Of a stretch of DNA of 64,000 bases, positions 33,119 to 42,560 are shown piece by piece. Each line of letters starts with the position of its first letter. Position 1 is the stretch's first letter. Under the pieces are notes generated by a model. That model did no database searches. It was not told the DNA's origin and was given only the letters and a program-made list of their open reading frames with translations. Location: positions 1 through 64,000 of the forward strand of contig NZ_LIPV01000010.1 in the NCBI RefSeq assembly GCF_001418255.1, read 5' to 3'. The position numbers were made by a program, and so were the translations under genes. Origin of the DNA: Thiomonas bhubaneswarensis. Lineage in GTDB: Bacteria > Pseudomonadota > Gammaproteobacteria > Burkholderiales > Burkholderiaceae_C.

Positions 33119-33769
33119 ATGTCGAGTGCGAAGAAAAACAAGTTCAGCAAAGCCTGGCTGCAGGATCACCTCAACGATCCCTATGTGAAACTGGCGCAGC
33201 GCGAAGGCTATCGGGCCCGCGCCGCCTACAAGCTCAAGGAGATCGACGAGGCCGAGGGGCTGTTGCGCCCTGGGCAGATCGTGGTCGACCTGGGCAGCAC
33301 GCCGGGCTCGTGGTCGCAGTACGCGCGCAACCGGCTGATGCGTGGCGGCGTGGTGCAGGGCACCATTCTTGCGCTGGATCTGTTGCCGATGGAACCGGTG
33401 CCCGACGTGCACTTTCTTCAGGGCGACTTTCGCGAGGAGGCCGTGGTCGGCCAGCTCGAGGCGCTGCTCGAAGGGCGCAAGGTCGATGTGGTGTTATCCG
33501 ACATGGCGCCCAACCTCACCGGCATACCGTCGGCCGACGCGGCGAGAATCGAGCACTTGAGCGAACTGGCGCTCGACTTTGCCCAGCGGTGGCTACAGCC
33601 TCAGGGCGCCATGGTGATCAAGACCTTTCACGGCAGCTATTACAGCCAGATCGTGAAAGCGTTCAAACTCGTGTTTCAGCAGGTCAAGGCCGTCAAGCCG
33701 CAGGCTTCGCGCGACAAGTCCGCGGAAACCTTCCTTCTGGCTCGCACACTAAAAAGAGCTCCCGAATGA
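33119..33769 (+). CDS. rlmE: 23S rRNA 2'-O-ribose U2552 methyltransferase
   Basis: RlmE (FtsJ/RrmJ) methylates the ribose of U2552 in the ribosomal A loop. The 216-residue protein has the SAM-binding motif [13 protein letters not shown], the catalytic Lys-Asp-Lys-Glu pattern (YKLKEID region, [16 protein letters not shown]) and a basic N-terminus. Normal length. It is followed by ftsH, the classical ftsJ-ftsH order. The start at 33119 begins [14 protein letters not shown]. Confidence 0.96.
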   Translation: MSSAKKNKFSKAWLQDHLNDPYVKLAQREGYRARAAYKLKEIDEAEGLLRPGQIVVDLGSTPGSWSQYARNRLMRGGVVQGTILALDLLPMEPVPDVHFLQGDFREEAVVGQLEALLEGRKVDVVLSDMAPNLTGIPSADAARIEHLSELALDFAQRWLQPQGAMVIKTFHGSYYSQIVKAFKLVFQQVKAVKPQASRDKSAETFLLARTLKRAPE

Positions 33770-33789
33770 AGCGCTGACGTAGGGAGAGT

Positions 33790-33809
33790 GCAACGCAGAG
33801 TTGCTTTTT
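33790..33809 (+). terminator. weak intrinsic terminator after rlmE
   Basis: A short GCAAC/GTTGC stem with loop GCAGA followed by TTTTT. The 5-bp stem is modest, so it may only reduce read-through into ftsH. Confidence 0.5.
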
Positions 33810-33885
33810 GTCAAATTCGATCGGATTGGCTAAATCAATAGCCCATTTTGTCGGATCGGTTTTCCACAATCGCCGCGCTCGCACT

Positions 33886-33913
33886 CTTGAAATGCCTAAA
33901 ATGGGCTTCATGT
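33886..33913 (+). promoter_or_regulatory. candidate heat-shock (sigma-32) promoter of ftsH
   Basis: CTTGAAA at 33886-33892 is followed by 13 bp and CTTCATGT at 33906-33913, close to the sigma-32 pattern CTTGAAA-N(11-16)-CCCCATnT. It lies about 40 bp upstream of the ftsH start. ftsH is heat-shock regulated in many proteobacteria, which supports the call, but the -10 match is partial. Confidence 0.45.
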
Positions 33914-33950
33914 CTGGCATCTGCGCTTGCTTTGCTTCGGGAGGTTGGTT

Positions 33951-35858
33951 TTGAATAATCAATGGTTTTCCAAAATTGCGATCTGGCTCGTGATCGGGCT
34001 CGTCCTGTTCACGGTCTTCAAGCAGTTCGACCGTCCCGAGCAGTCGGCGGATGCCGTGAGCTACACCCAGTTCATGCAGGACGCCAAGGCCGGCCGCATC
34101 AAGAAGGTCATCGTGCACCAGAGCGGCATTCTGGATGTCACGACCACCGAAGGGCGCCGCTTCAATCTCACTTCGCCCGGCGATCTGTGGATGGTCGGCG
34201 ATCTGGTGAAAGACGGTGTCGAGGTCGTCGGCGCTCCCCGTCAGGAGCAATCGTTCCTGACGCAGATCTTCATTTCCTGGTTCCCCATGCTGCTGCTGAT
34301 CGGCGTGTGGGTCTATTTCATGCGCCAGATGCAGGGCGGTGGGCGTGGCGGTGCCTTCAGCTTCGGCAAGTCCAAGGCCCGTCTGCTGGATGAATCGAGC
34401 AACAACGTGACCTTTGCCGACGTCGCCGGTTGCGACGAGGCCAAGGAAGACGTGAAGGAACTGGTGGACTTCCTCAAGGATCCCCAAAAATTCCAGAAAC
34501 TCGGCGGCCGCATTCCGCGCGGCGTGCTGCTCGTCGGCCCGCCCGGTACCGGCAAGACGCTGCTGGCCAAGAGCATTGCAGGCGAAGCCAAGGTGCCGTT
34601 CTTCACCATTTCGGGTTCCGACTTCGTCGAGATGTTCGTCGGCGTCGGTGCGGCCCGTGTGCGCGACATGTTCGAGAACGCCAAGAAGCACGCGCCCTGC
34701 ATCATCTTCGTCGATGAAATCGACGCCGTGGGTCGCCATCGCGGCGCAGGCCTGGGTGGTGGCAACGACGAACGCGAGCAGACCCTCAACCAGATGCTGG
34801 TCGAGATGGACGGCTTCGAGACCAATCTGGGCGTGATCGTGATTGCCGCGACCAACCGTCCCGACATTCTCGACCCGGCCCTGCTGCGCCCAGGTCGTTT
34901 CGACCGGCAGGTCTACGTCACCCTGCCCGATATCCGCGGCCGGGAGCAGATTCTCCAGGTCCACATGCGCAAGATTCCTGTCGGCACCGACATCCGTGCC
35001 GACATCCTGGCGCGCGGCACCCCGGGCTTCTCGGGCGCTGACCTGGCCAATCTGGTCAATGAAGCGGCCTTGTTCGCCGCCCGCCGCAGCGCGCGCGTGG
35101 TCGAAATGGAAGATTTCGAGCGTGCCAAGGACAAGATCATGATGGGCGCCGAGCGCAAGGGCATGGTCATGCCCGAGGAAGAGCGCCGCAATACCGCCTA
35201 TCACGAGTCCGGTCACGCGCTGGTGGCCATGCTGCTGCCCAAGACCGATCCGGTGCACAAGGTCACCATCATTCCTCGTGGCCGTGCGCTGGGCGTCACC
35301 ATGCAGTTGCCGGAGAACGATCGCTACAGCATGGATCGTGACCGCATGCTCAACATGATCTCGGTGCTTTTCGGCGGCCGCATCGCCGAGGAAGTCTTCA
35401 TGAACCAGATGACGACCGGCGCCAGCAACGACTTCGAGCGCGCCACCCAACTGGCTCGTGACATGGTCACCCGCTACGGCATGACCGAGTCGCTCGGCCC
35501 CATGGTTTACGCGGAAAACGAAGGCGAGGTGTTCCTGGGCAGGTCCATCACCAAGACCACGCACGTCTCCGAGCAGACCATGCAGAAGGTCGATTCCGAA
35601 ATCCGCCGCATCATCGACGAGCAGTACGCCCTGGCGCGCCGCCTGATCGAAGAAAACAAGGACAAGATGCACGCCATGGCGGCTGCCTTGCTCGAATGGG
35701 AAACCATCGACTCCGAGCAACTGGCCGACATCATGGCCGGACGCGAGCCCAGGCCGCCCAAGCTGCCGCCCAGCAGCGGGCCGACTTCGGCGCCCCGCAC
35801 GCCTTCGGCCCCGGCGACGGGTTCGGCAACCGACGCTCCGTCGGCCACGGCGGCCTGA
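33951..35858 (+). CDS. ftsH: ATP-dependent zinc metalloprotease FtsH
   Basis: A 635-residue membrane-bound AAA+ protease that degrades misfolded membrane proteins and regulators such as LpxC and sigma-32. It has two N-terminal membrane spans (about residues 5-23 and 100-118), the Walker [11 protein letters not shown], Walker [12 protein letters not shown], the arginine-finger region, and the zinc motif HESGH with a downstream metal-ligand Asp. The start is a TTG at 33951, with GGAGG eight bases upstream, giving [13 protein letters not shown], the usual N-terminus in Burkholderiales. The C-terminal tail is Pro/Ser/Thr rich and disordered. Confidence 0.97.
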   Translation: MNNQWFSKIAIWLVIGLVLFTVFKQFDRPEQSADAVSYTQFMQDAKAGRIKKVIVHQSGILDVTTTEGRRFNLTSPGDLWMVGDLVKDGVEVVGAPRQEQSFLTQIFISWFPMLLLIGVWVYFMRQMQGGGRGGAFSFGKSKARLLDESSNNVTFADVAGCDEAKEDVKELVDFLKDPQKFQKLGGRIPRGVLLVGPPGTGKTLLAKSIAGEAKVPFFTISGSDFVEMFVGVGAARVRDMFENAKKHAPCIIFVDEIDAVGRHRGAGLGGGNDEREQTLNQMLVEMDGFETNLGVIVIAATNRPDILDPALLRPGRFDRQVYVTLPDIRGREQILQVHMRKIPVGTDIRADILARGTPGFSGADLANLVNEAALFAARRSARVVEMEDFERAKDKIMMGAERKGMVMPEEERRNTAYHESGHALVAMLLPKTDPVHKVTIIPRGRALGVTMQLPENDRYSMDRDRMLNMISVLFGGRIAEEVFMNQMTTGASNDFERATQLARDMVTRYGMTESLGPMVYAENEGEVFLGRSITKTTHVSEQTMQKVDSEIRRIIDEQYALARRLIEENKDKMHAMAAALLEWETIDSEQLADIMAGREPRPPKLPPSSGPTSAPRTPSAPATGSATDAPSATAA

Positions 35859-35915
35859 GAAGGCTTCTGAGTTGCGACGGCTCACATGGTTTGAGCCGAA
35901 CCACGAGCAGTACAC

Positions 35916-35940
35916 AGCCCGGTCCTCGACCGGGCTTTTT
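35916..35940 (+). terminator. intrinsic terminator after ftsH
   Basis: A 9-bp stem AGCCCGGTC/GACCGGGCT (35916-35924 and 35928-35936) with loop CTC and five T residues. It sits just before folP, so folP either has its own promoter or receives read-through. Confidence 0.85.
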
Positions 35941-35956
35941 CATGGAGCGCGTTTTC

Positions 35957-36784
35957 ATGGCAAGGCACTGGCAAGCCGGTCGATTCACTTTGTCTCTACA
36001 GCGGCCGCTGGTCATGGGCATCGTCAATGTCACGCCCGACTCCTTTTCCGACGGCGGGCAGCATGCGGACGCGCGCCAGGCCCTGCAACATGCACGGCTG
36101 CTGATCGACGAGGGGGCGGACATTCTGGACGTTGGCGGCGAGTCGTCACGGCCCGGTTCTCCGCGCCTGACGCACGCGCAGGAGTGGGCCCGGATCGGCC
36201 CGGTGCTCGAAGAAGTGGTGCGATGGAACGTGCCGGTGTCGGTCGATACCTATCAGCCCGAAACCATGCGGCGTGCGCTGGACCTCGGCGTGGACATCAT
36301 CAACGACATCCATGCCCTGCAACGGCCCGGCGGCCTGGAGGCGGTTGCCGGTTCGACCGCGGGGGTCTGCCTGATGCACATGCAGGGCGACCCGGAGTCG
36401 ATGCAGCAGTCGCCGCACTACGCCGACGTGCTGGCCGAAGTGCGCGATTTTTTGCTGGCGCGCGCCGCTGCGGCCGAGGCGGCTGGCATCGCACGGTCGA
36501 GAATCGCCCTCGATCCGGGGTTTGGATTTGGCAAGACGCTCGATCACAATCTGACCTTGGCGAAACGGCTGCCCGAGATCGCACAATCTGGTTACCCGCT
36601 GCTGATAGGGGTTTCGCGTAAATCCATGATCGGCGCCCTGACGGGGCGCGAGGTGTCGGCCCGCTTGGCCGGCAGCCTGGCGGCAGCGATGGTCTGCGTC
36701 GCAGGTGGCGCCGACATCGTGCGTGTGCATGATGTCGCGCCGACGGTGGATGCATTGAAAGTGTGGTGCGCCCTGGATCGTTGA
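35957..36784 (+). CDS. folP: dihydropteroate synthase
   Basis: Joins p-aminobenzoate to dihydropterin pyrophosphate in folate synthesis; the target of sulfonamides. The 275-residue TIM-barrel protein shows [14 protein letters not shown] near the N-terminus, [11 protein letters not shown], and [13 protein letters not shown], all standard. The ATG at 35957 is preferred because GGAG lies nine bases upstream; an in-frame ATG at 35942 would add five residues. The order ftsH-folP-glmM is conserved in many proteobacteria. Confidence 0.96.
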   Translation: MARHWQAGRFTLSLQRPLVMGIVNVTPDSFSDGGQHADARQALQHARLLIDEGADILDVGGESSRPGSPRLTHAQEWARIGPVLEEVVRWNVPVSVDTYQPETMRRALDLGVDIINDIHALQRPGGLEAVAGSTAGVCLMHMQGDPESMQQSPHYADVLAEVRDFLLARAAAAEAAGIARSRIALDPGFGFGKTLDHNLTLAKRLPEIAQSGYPLLIGVSRKSMIGALTGREVSARLAGSLAAAMVCVAGGADIVRVHDVAPTVDALKVWCALDR

Positions 36785-36828
36785 GGCCGCGTGCCGCAGA
36801 TGGACATCTCAACTTGGACGGAGCAAGC

Positions 36829-38148
36829 ATGAGCAGAAAGTATTTCGGGACCGATGGGGTTCGTGGCCACGTGGGCAAGAGCCCGATCGTGCCGGAGTTC
36901 GGCATGCGCCTTGGGCATGCCGCGGGCAAGGTGTTGCGCAATCAGGGGGTGCAGAGGCCGACAGTGCTAATCGGCAAGGACACCCGCATTTCGGGCTACA
37001 TGCTCGAAGCGGCGCTGGAATGCGGCTTCATCGCCGCCGGTTGCGATGTGGTGCTGGTGGGGCCGCTGCCGACGCCTGGTGTGGCCTACCTCACCCGCGC
37101 GCTAAGGCTCGATCTTGGGGTGGTGATCAGCGCCTCGCACAACCCGTTCGCCGATAACGGCATCAAATTCTTCTCGTCTGGCGGCAGCAAGCTGCCGGAT
37201 GTCTGGGAGCTTGAAGTCGAAGCCACTTTGGCTGAGGCCGAGGGTTGCGTGCCCTCCGAGCAGCTCGGCAAAGCCCGGCGCCTCGACGATGCCGCGGGGC
37301 GCTACATCGAATTCTGCAAGAGCACCTTTCCGAATCACCTCACCCTCAAGGGGCTGCGTCTGGTGGTGGACTGCGCCCACGGCGCGGCCTATCACATCGC
37401 GCCCTCGGTGTTCCACGAGTTGGGTGCCGAAGTCATCTCCATCGGCGCGCATCCCGACGGGTTCAACATCAACAAAGACGTTGGCGCCACCGCACCCGAC
37501 GCCCTGATCCGCGCGGTGCGGGCCAACCATGCCGATTACGGCATCGCACTCGACGGCGATGCCGACCGGCTGCAACTCGTCGATCGCCACGGACGCCTGT
37601 TCAACGGCGATGAACTGCTCTATCTGCTGGCCATGGATCGCAAGCCCGCAGGTGTGGTGGGCACGCTGATGACCAATATGGCCGTTGAGAAGGCGCTGCA
37701 GCAGCAGGGTATGGAATTCGTGCGCGCCGCGGTGGGCGACCGCTATGTGCTCGAGGAACTGCTGGCCCGAGGCTGGCAACTCGGTGGCGAGGGCTCGGGT
37801 CACATGCTGTTGCTCGATCGGCACACAACCGGAGACGGCATCGTCGCCGCCTTGCAGATGCTCGAACTGGTGGTGCGCACGGGCCGCAGCCTGGGCGAAC
37901 AACTGCAGGCGGTACAGCTTTTTTCCCAGACACTGCTCAACGTCAAGCTGCCTCAGGGCCTCGACTGGAAGAACCACGCCGGTTTTGCCCAGGCTCGCGC
38001 CGCAGCAGAGGCGCAGATCAACGGCAGTGGTCGCGTGCTCATCCGTCCCTCCGGTACCGAACCGGTGCTGCGCATCATGGTCGAGCATGCCGAGCAGGAA
38101 CAGGGCGCGCGCGTGGCCTCCGCGCTCAAGGCGGCGTTGCTCGAGTGA
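36829..38148 (+). CDS. glmM: phosphoglucosamine mutase
   Basis: GlmM converts glucosamine-6-phosphate to glucosamine-1-phosphate for peptidoglycan and lipopolysaccharide. The 439-residue protein starts [16 protein letters not shown], has the phosphoserine loop ISASHNPF, the metal loop DGDADR, the sugar-binding GEGSGH segment, and the C-terminal [12 protein letters not shown] phosphate-binding loop. Everything is standard. It follows folP with 44 bp between. Confidence 0.97.
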   Translation: MSRKYFGTDGVRGHVGKSPIVPEFGMRLGHAAGKVLRNQGVQRPTVLIGKDTRISGYMLEAALECGFIAAGCDVVLVGPLPTPGVAYLTRALRLDLGVVISASHNPFADNGIKFFSSGGSKLPDVWELEVEATLAEAEGCVPSEQLGKARRLDDAAGRYIEFCKSTFPNHLTLKGLRLVVDCAHGAAYHIAPSVFHELGAEVISIGAHPDGFNINKDVGATAPDALIRAVRANHADYGIALDGDADRLQLVDRHGRLFNGDELLYLLAMDRKPAGVVGTLMTNMAVEKALQQQGMEFVRAAVGDRYVLEELLARGWQLGGEGSGHMLLLDRHTTGDGIVAALQMLELVVRTGRSLGEQLQAVQLFSQTLLNVKLPQGLDWKNHAGFAQARAAAEAQINGSGRVLIRPSGTEPVLRIMVEHAEQEQGARVASALKAALLE

Positions 38149-38226
38149 GGCCCAGGGTGACCCGGTAAAGCAGCGCAAGGCCTTGATTTTTCAGGGTCAT
38201 GTTGTGACAGTCGTAACAAGACATAC

Positions 38227-38244
38227 GTATCACGGAGTTGTCAT
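38227..38244 (+). promoter_or_regulatory. candidate Pho box upstream of the first pstS
   Basis: Two 7-bp half-sites in 11-bp register, GTATCAC and TTGTCAT separated by GGAG, matching the PhoB consensus CTGTCAT-N4-CTGTCAY at 5 of 7 and 6 of 7 positions. It lies 68 bp before the pstS start. The phoB gene is in the same cluster. Confidence 0.55.
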
Positions 38245-38311
38245 ATTGGGCGTCTGAAATGCCGTCCAGCCCTCGCCGTCAGTGCGGGGAATGTCCCTTC
38301 GGAGAAATACG

Positions 38312-39394
38312 ATGTCCCTGAATCTGTCCCGTCGCACCCAGCTCAAGGCCGGTCTGGCTGTTGCTGGTCTGACCCTCGCCTCTGGTCTGTTCGCGCTGCC
38401 CGCCCAAGCCTCCCAGATCACCCTGCTGGAAACCGGCTCCACACTGCTCTACCCGCTGTTCAACCTCTGGGTGCCCGACTACACCAAGGCCCACCCCGAT
38501 GTGAAGATCACCACCCAGGGCACCGGCAGCGGCACTGGCATCGCCGAAGCGATTTCCGGCGTGGCGCAGATCGGCGCATCCGACGCCTACATGGCCGATG
38601 CGCAGATCAAGCAGAACCCCAGCATCGTCAACATTCCCCTGGCCATCTCCGCCCAGACCATCAACTACAACGTGCCCGGTCTGAACAACAAGCACCTCAA
38701 GCTCGACGGGCCGGTGCTGGCCGGCATCTACGACGGCAGCATCAAGAACTGGGACGACGCCGCCATCAAGGCGCTGAACCCCGGCGTCAAGCTGCCCAAT
38801 CACACCATCGTGCCCATCCACCGCACCGACGGCAGTGGCGATACCTTCATCTTCAGCCAGTACCTCTCGTTCTCCACGCCCAAGTGGAATGACAGCGTCG
38901 GCTTCGGCACGTCCATCTCCTGGCCTGCGGTGCAGGGCGGGGTGGGTGCCAACGGCAACCCCGGCATGGTGCAGGCCTGCCAGCAGACGCCTTACTCGGT
39001 CGCCTACATCGGCGTGAGCTTCCACAAGGAAATCGCCAAGGCCGGCCTGGGCACCGCGATGATCAAGAACAAGGCTGGTCACTTCCTCCTGCCGACCGCC
39101 AAGACGGTGAGTGCGGCGGCCTCGGGCCTGATCGCCAAGACACCGGCCGATGAGCGTTTGAGCCTGGTGTTCTCCGACGGAGCCGACTCTTATCCCATCA
39201 TCAATTACGAATACGCCATCGTCAACACCAAGCAGGCCAACCCCGAAACCGCCAAGGCCATCCGCGAGTTTCTCGGCTGGGCGGTGGAAACCAAGGGCGG
39301 CAACGCGGCCAAGTATCTTGAACAAGTGCGCTTCATCGCCCTGCCTGCGCGCATTCAGGAACTGAGCAAGGCGCAGATCGCCAAGATCCAGTAA
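38312..39394 (+). CDS. pstS: phosphate ABC transporter substrate-binding protein PstS (copy 1)
   Basis: A 360-residue periplasmic phosphate-binding protein. The signal peptide (residues 1-33, ending PAQAS) contains SRRTQLK before a hydrophobic core, a Tat-like twin-arginine motif. The mature protein shows LLETGSTLLYPLFNLW, TQGTGSGTGIAEAISG and HRTDGSGDTFIF, the PstS phosphate-contact segments. It differs clearly from the second PstS (41407-42438) in sequence and secretion signal. The start at 38312 has GGAGA upstream. It is followed by a hairpin and then its own pstC and pstA. Confidence 0.9.
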   Translation: MSLNLSRRTQLKAGLAVAGLTLASGLFALPAQASQITLLETGSTLLYPLFNLWVPDYTKAHPDVKITTQGTGSGTGIAEAISGVAQIGASDAYMADAQIKQNPSIVNIPLAISAQTINYNVPGLNNKHLKLDGPVLAGIYDGSIKNWDDAAIKALNPGVKLPNHTIVPIHRTDGSGDTFIFSQYLSFSTPKWNDSVGFGTSISWPAVQGGVGANGNPGMVQACQQTPYSVAYIGVSFHKEIAKAGLGTAMIKNKAGHFLLPTAKTVSAAASGLIAKTPADERLSLVFSDGADSYPIINYEYAIVNTKQANPETAKAIREFLGWAVETKGGNAAKYLEQVRFIALPARIQELSKAQIAKIQ

Positions 39395-39416
39395 CACTGA
39401 CCGTAAACCGCACCGT

Positions 39417-39453
39417 CCGGGCCGCCCTTGGGGCTGCCCGGGCGCGTGTTTTT
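39417..39453 (+). terminator. stem-loop between pstS1 and pstC1
   Basis: An 11-bp stem with one mismatch (CCGGGCCGCCC at 39417-39427 against GGGCTGCCCGG at 39431-39441, loop TTG), followed seven bases later by TTTTT. It can attenuate transcription or protect the pstS message, giving more binding protein than permease. Confidence 0.65.
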
Positions 39454-39476
39454 CTCCTCCTCGAATTCTTCCAGCC

Positions 39477-40433
39477 ATGCGCGTGTTCCGTCCCGGACTG
39501 CTTGCCGTCTCCACTCTGATTCCGCTTGCGCTGATGGCGATCGTGGTGTTTCTGACGGCCTACTCATGGCCCGCGATCCAGTTCAACGGACTGCACTTTC
39601 TGACCACGGAAACCTGGAACCTCGGCAACCTGTATTCCAACCCGGTCAAGCGCTACGGCTTTGAAGTGCCTATCGGCGCGACCTACGGCATCTGGGTGTT
39701 CATCGTCGGCACCCTGGCGAGTTCGGCGATTGCGCTGCTGCTGGCCGTGCCCGTGGGCATCGGCGTGGCGCTGTTTCTGAACGACTACGCGCCGCATGCG
39801 CTGCGCGGCGCCTTCTCCCAGATCGTCGAGTTGCTGGCCATGGTGCCCAGCGTGGTTTACGGCCTTTGGGGACTGGAGGTGCTGGCGCCGCTGGTGCTCA
39901 CCCATATTGCACCCCTGCTGGAGCGCGTGCTGGGCTTCATTCCGTTCTTCTCCGGGGCGGCCACCAGCGGTTTCGGCCTGCTGACCGCGGGTCTGGTTCT
40001 TGCGCTGATGGTGCTGCCGGTCATCACCAGCACCTTGGTCGAGGCGCTCAAACGGGTGCCACGCGAAATGCGTGAATCGAGTTTCGCGCTGGGCGCTACC
40101 CGGGCCGAAGTGCTGCTGCACATCTTGCTGCCCGCCGTGCGCGTGCCGCTGATCGGCGCGGTCATTCTGGCGCTGGGCCGGGCGCTGGGGGAAACCATGG
40201 CGGTGCTCATGGTTAGCGGCGGCGCGCTCAACTATCTGCCAGACACCCTTTATAGCCCCATCACCAGCATGGCGGCGTTCATCGCTTCCCAACTCGACAG
40301 CGCCTTGCAGGACCCTAGCGGAATGGCCGTTCGCTCGCTGGCGGAAATTGCCCTGGTGCTGCTCATCATCGCAGTCATCGTCAATGTCATCGCTCGCCTC
40401 CTCACAAACCGCATCGCCGTCCATCGTGTCTGA
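39477..40433 (+). CDS. pstC: phosphate ABC transporter permease PstC (copy 1)
   Basis: A 318-residue inner-membrane permease with about six hydrophobic segments. The cytoplasmic EAA-type loop that contacts PstB reads RESSFALGATRAEVLLHILLP (outlined), followed by [12 protein letters not shown], typical of PstC. The length matches E. coli PstC. It works with the PstA copy that overlaps its end. No ATPase gene follows this set, so it probably shares the PstB at 44457-45239. Confidence 0.92.
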   Translation: MRVFRPGLLAVSTLIPLALMAIVVFLTAYSWPAIQFNGLHFLTTETWNLGNLYSNPVKRYGFEVPIGATYGIWVFIVGTLASSAIALLLAVPVGIGVALFLNDYAPHALRGAFSQIVELLAMVPSVVYGLWGLEVLAPLVLTHIAPLLERVLGFIPFFSGAATSGFGLLTAGLVLALMVLPVITSTLVEALKRVPREMRESSFALGATRAEVLLHILLPAVRVPLIGAVILALGRALGETMAVLMVSGGALNYLPDTLYSPITSMAAFIASQLDSALQDPSGMAVRSLAEIALVLLIIAVIVNVIARLLTNRIAVHRV

Positions 40434-41280
40434 GCGGGTCAGCCGTCGGCAACGCAAGCGCCGGGTGTTCAACGGCGTGTTCGCGGCGCTGTGCGTCCTG
40501 GCATTCGCCGTGGTGGTGGTGCCGCTTGCCGACCTGTTGTGGATGACTCTGTCCAAGGGAAGCGCGGCACTGTCGATCGGCCTGTTCACCCAGGTGACCA
40601 ACGGTATCAGCGGCGGGCTGCTCAATGCCATCGAAGGCTCGCTGGTGCTTAGCGGCGGTGCGCTGCTGCTCGCCGCGCCCATCGGCGTGCTCAGCGGCAT
40701 CTATCTGGCGGAATATGGCCACGGGCGTTGGGGCAGGGTGGTGCGCTTCCTATCCGATGTGCTGACCGGTGTGCCCTCCATCGTGCTGGGGTACTTCGCC
40801 TACGTCACCCTGGTGGTGGGCATGGGCTGGCAGTTTTCGGCGCTGGCCGGGGCCATCACCCTGGCCATCATGGTCATGCCCTACATCGCCCGCTTCACCG
40901 AATTGTCCATGCGACAGAACCCGGCCAGCCTGCGCGAAGCCGCGTATGCGCTGGGCTGCAAGGAACATCAGGTGGTGATGCGCGTGCTGCTGCCCTCGGC
41001 GCGCGCCGGGGTGCTCACGGGCGTGCTGTTCGCGCTGGCGATTTCGGTGGGTGAAACCGCGCCGCTGATCTACACCGCGGGCTGGTCGAACTATCTGTGG
41101 AATGGCAAATTGACGCAGGAACCCATCGGCTATCTCACCTATGTGATCTGGAGCTTCATCAACCAGCCGTTCGCCTCGGCGCACGCGCTGGCCTACGCCG
41201 CAGCGTTTCTGGTGGTGGGTATCGTGCTGGCGATCAATCTGGTGGCGCGCCTGTTCCTGCTGAAGAAACGGGTTTCTTGA
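40426..41280 (+). CDS. pstA: phosphate ABC transporter permease PstA (copy 1)
   Basis: A 284-residue permease with about six membrane spans and the EAA loop [21 protein letters not shown] (outlined), followed by ISVGETAPLIYTAG, as in PstA. A GTG at 40426, overlapping the pstC stop by 8 bp, gives the best N-terminus (SERVSRRQRKRRVF before the first span). ATG codons at 40348 and 40384 are possible but would overlap pstC much more. No clear ribosome site precedes any candidate, consistent with coupling to pstC. Confidence 0.88.
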   Translation: MSERVSRRQRKRRVFNGVFAALCVLAFAVVVVPLADLLWMTLSKGSAALSIGLFTQVTNGISGGLLNAIEGSLVLSGGALLLAAPIGVLSGIYLAEYGHGRWGRVVRFLSDVLTGVPSIVLGYFAYVTLVVGMGWQFSALAGAITLAIMVMPYIARFTELSMRQNPASLREAAYALGCKEHQVVMRVLLPSARAGVLTGVLFALAISVGETAPLIYTAGWSNYLWNGKLTQEPIGYLTYVIWSFINQPFASAHALAYAAAFLVVGIVLAINLVARLFLLKKRVS

Positions 41281-41302
41281 GCCGATTAGTGCATTCCCGT
41301 GA

Positions 41303-41331
41303 ATGACACGAAAATGTCATATTCGTGTCTT
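41303..41331 (+). promoter_or_regulatory. tandem Pho box upstream of the second pstS
   Basis: Three half-sites in exact 11-bp register: ATGACAC (41303), ATGTCAT (41314) and GTGTCTT (41325), matching CTGTCAT/CTGTCAY at 5, 6 and 5 of 7 positions. A possible further half-site GTGTCGG starts at 41335. This is a convincing PhoB-binding region 76 bp before the pstS start. Confidence 0.75.
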
Positions 41332-41406
41332 AAAGTGTCGGTCGCTGCCTCACACGGGCATGTTGCTTTGCGCCGTTCATACCGTTCAACACAGGGAGTT
41401 CACTCA

Positions 41407-42438
41407 ATGAAAATTATCGTCAAGAGCCTGCTGGCTTCGGCCCTTCTGGCCGCTACTTACAGCGCCAATGCGCTCGAAATTTCGGGCGCCGGTGCCACGT
41501 TTCCCCAGCCCGTCTATGAAAAGTGGGCCTACGAGTTCAACAAGGCCGGCATGGGCAAGGTGAACTATCAGGGCGTGGGCTCTGGCGCCGGCATCAAGCA
41601 GATCAAGGCCAAAACCGTCGATTTCGGCGCTTCCGACATGCCGCTGACCGATGAAGAGCTGGCCAAGGACGGCCTGATCCAGTTTCCGACCGTTATGGGC
41701 GGCGTGGTGCCCGTGGTCAACATCGCCGGGATCAAGTCCAACGAGATGAAGCTCACCGGTGCGGTGCTGGCCGACATCTACATGGGCAAGATCACCAAGT
41801 GGAACGATCCCGCCATCGCCAAGCTCAACCCTGGCGTGAAGCTGCCTGATGCGCAGATCGCCGTGGTGCGTCGTGCTGACGCTTCGGGCACCACGTTCAT
41901 CTTCTCGAACTACCTGTCTAAGACCAACCCCGAGTGGGCCGAGAAGTACAAGTTCGGCACCACCGTCAACTGGCCCGTCGGCACGGGCGGCAAGGGCAAC
42001 CCCGGCGTGGCCGGCTTCGTGACGCAACTGCCGAACTCCATCGGCTATGTGGAATACGCCTACGCCAAGCAGAACCCCAAGCTCGACGTGGTCGATCTGG
42101 TGAACAAGGCTGGCAAGACGGTCAAGCCTTCGATCGACGCCTTCAAGGCTGCCGCCGCTGGCGCCGATTGGAGCAAGACCTTCTATCAAGTGCTGACCGA
42201 CCAGCCGGGCGACGCCTCCTGGCCGATCACCAACGCCACCTACATCCTGGTGCACAAGACAGCCGACAAGCCTGAGCAGACTGCCGACGTGTTCAAGTTC
42301 TTCCAGTGGGCCTACAAGGATGGCGACAAGGCAGCTGAAGGTCTGGATTACATCCCCATGCCTGCTGCTGTGAAGGAAGCGATCTACAAGGAGTGGGGTT
42401 CGGTGAAGTCGGCCTCCGGCCAGCAGGTCTGGAAGTAA
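41407..42438 (+). CDS. pstS: phosphate ABC transporter substrate-binding protein PstS (copy 2)
   Basis: A 343-residue PstS close to the enterobacterial type. It has a Sec signal peptide (residues 1-21, ending ANA), then ISGAGATFPQPVYEKW, YQGVGSGAGIKQI, DFGASDMPL, and RADASGTTFIFSNYL, the phosphate-contact segments. The start at 41407 has GGGAG upstream. It is preceded by a tandem Pho box and followed by two hairpins and a full pstC-pstA-pstB-phoU set. Confidence 0.96.
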   Translation: MKIIVKSLLASALLAATYSANALEISGAGATFPQPVYEKWAYEFNKAGMGKVNYQGVGSGAGIKQIKAKTVDFGASDMPLTDEELAKDGLIQFPTVMGGVVPVVNIAGIKSNEMKLTGAVLADIYMGKITKWNDPAIAKLNPGVKLPDAQIAVVRRADASGTTFIFSNYLSKTNPEWAEKYKFGTTVNWPVGTGGKGNPGVAGFVTQLPNSIGYVEYAYAKQNPKLDVVDLVNKAGKTVKPSIDAFKAAAAGADWSKTFYQVLTDQPGDASWPITNATYILVHKTADKPEQTADVFKFFQWAYKDGDKAAEGLDYIPMPAAVKEAIYKEWGSVKSASGQQVWK

Positions 42439-42462
42439 TCGAGCCTGAAGCGGTAAATCCCT

Positions 42463-42536
42463 CGCAATGATCGCATGGCCTGTGCCCCGATCATTGCGGG
42501 ATGCCACAGGCCCGCACGGAGCGTTCCGTGCGGGCC
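42463..42536 (+). terminator. two hairpins between pstS2 and pstC2
   Basis: First stem CGCAATGATCG (42463-42473) with CGATCATTGCG (42488-42498); second, a perfect 12-bp stem GGCCCGCACGGA (42509-42520) with its complement (42525-42536), 4-nt loop GCGT. A short AGTTTGATTG follows. As after the first pstS, they likely set the PstS-to-permease ratio. Confidence 0.65.
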
Positions 42537-42560
42537 AGTTTGATTGAAGGATTTACAGTC

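Noticed and set aside
33693-35915. 740-codon open frame opposite ftsH
   Set aside because: Antisense of a fully conserved ftsH; composition typical of a GC-rich shadow frame.
42501-42560. Upstream ATG for the second pstC
   Set aside because: It lies inside the inter-cistronic hairpin and has no ribosome site. The ATG at 42561 has one and gives the normal N-terminus.
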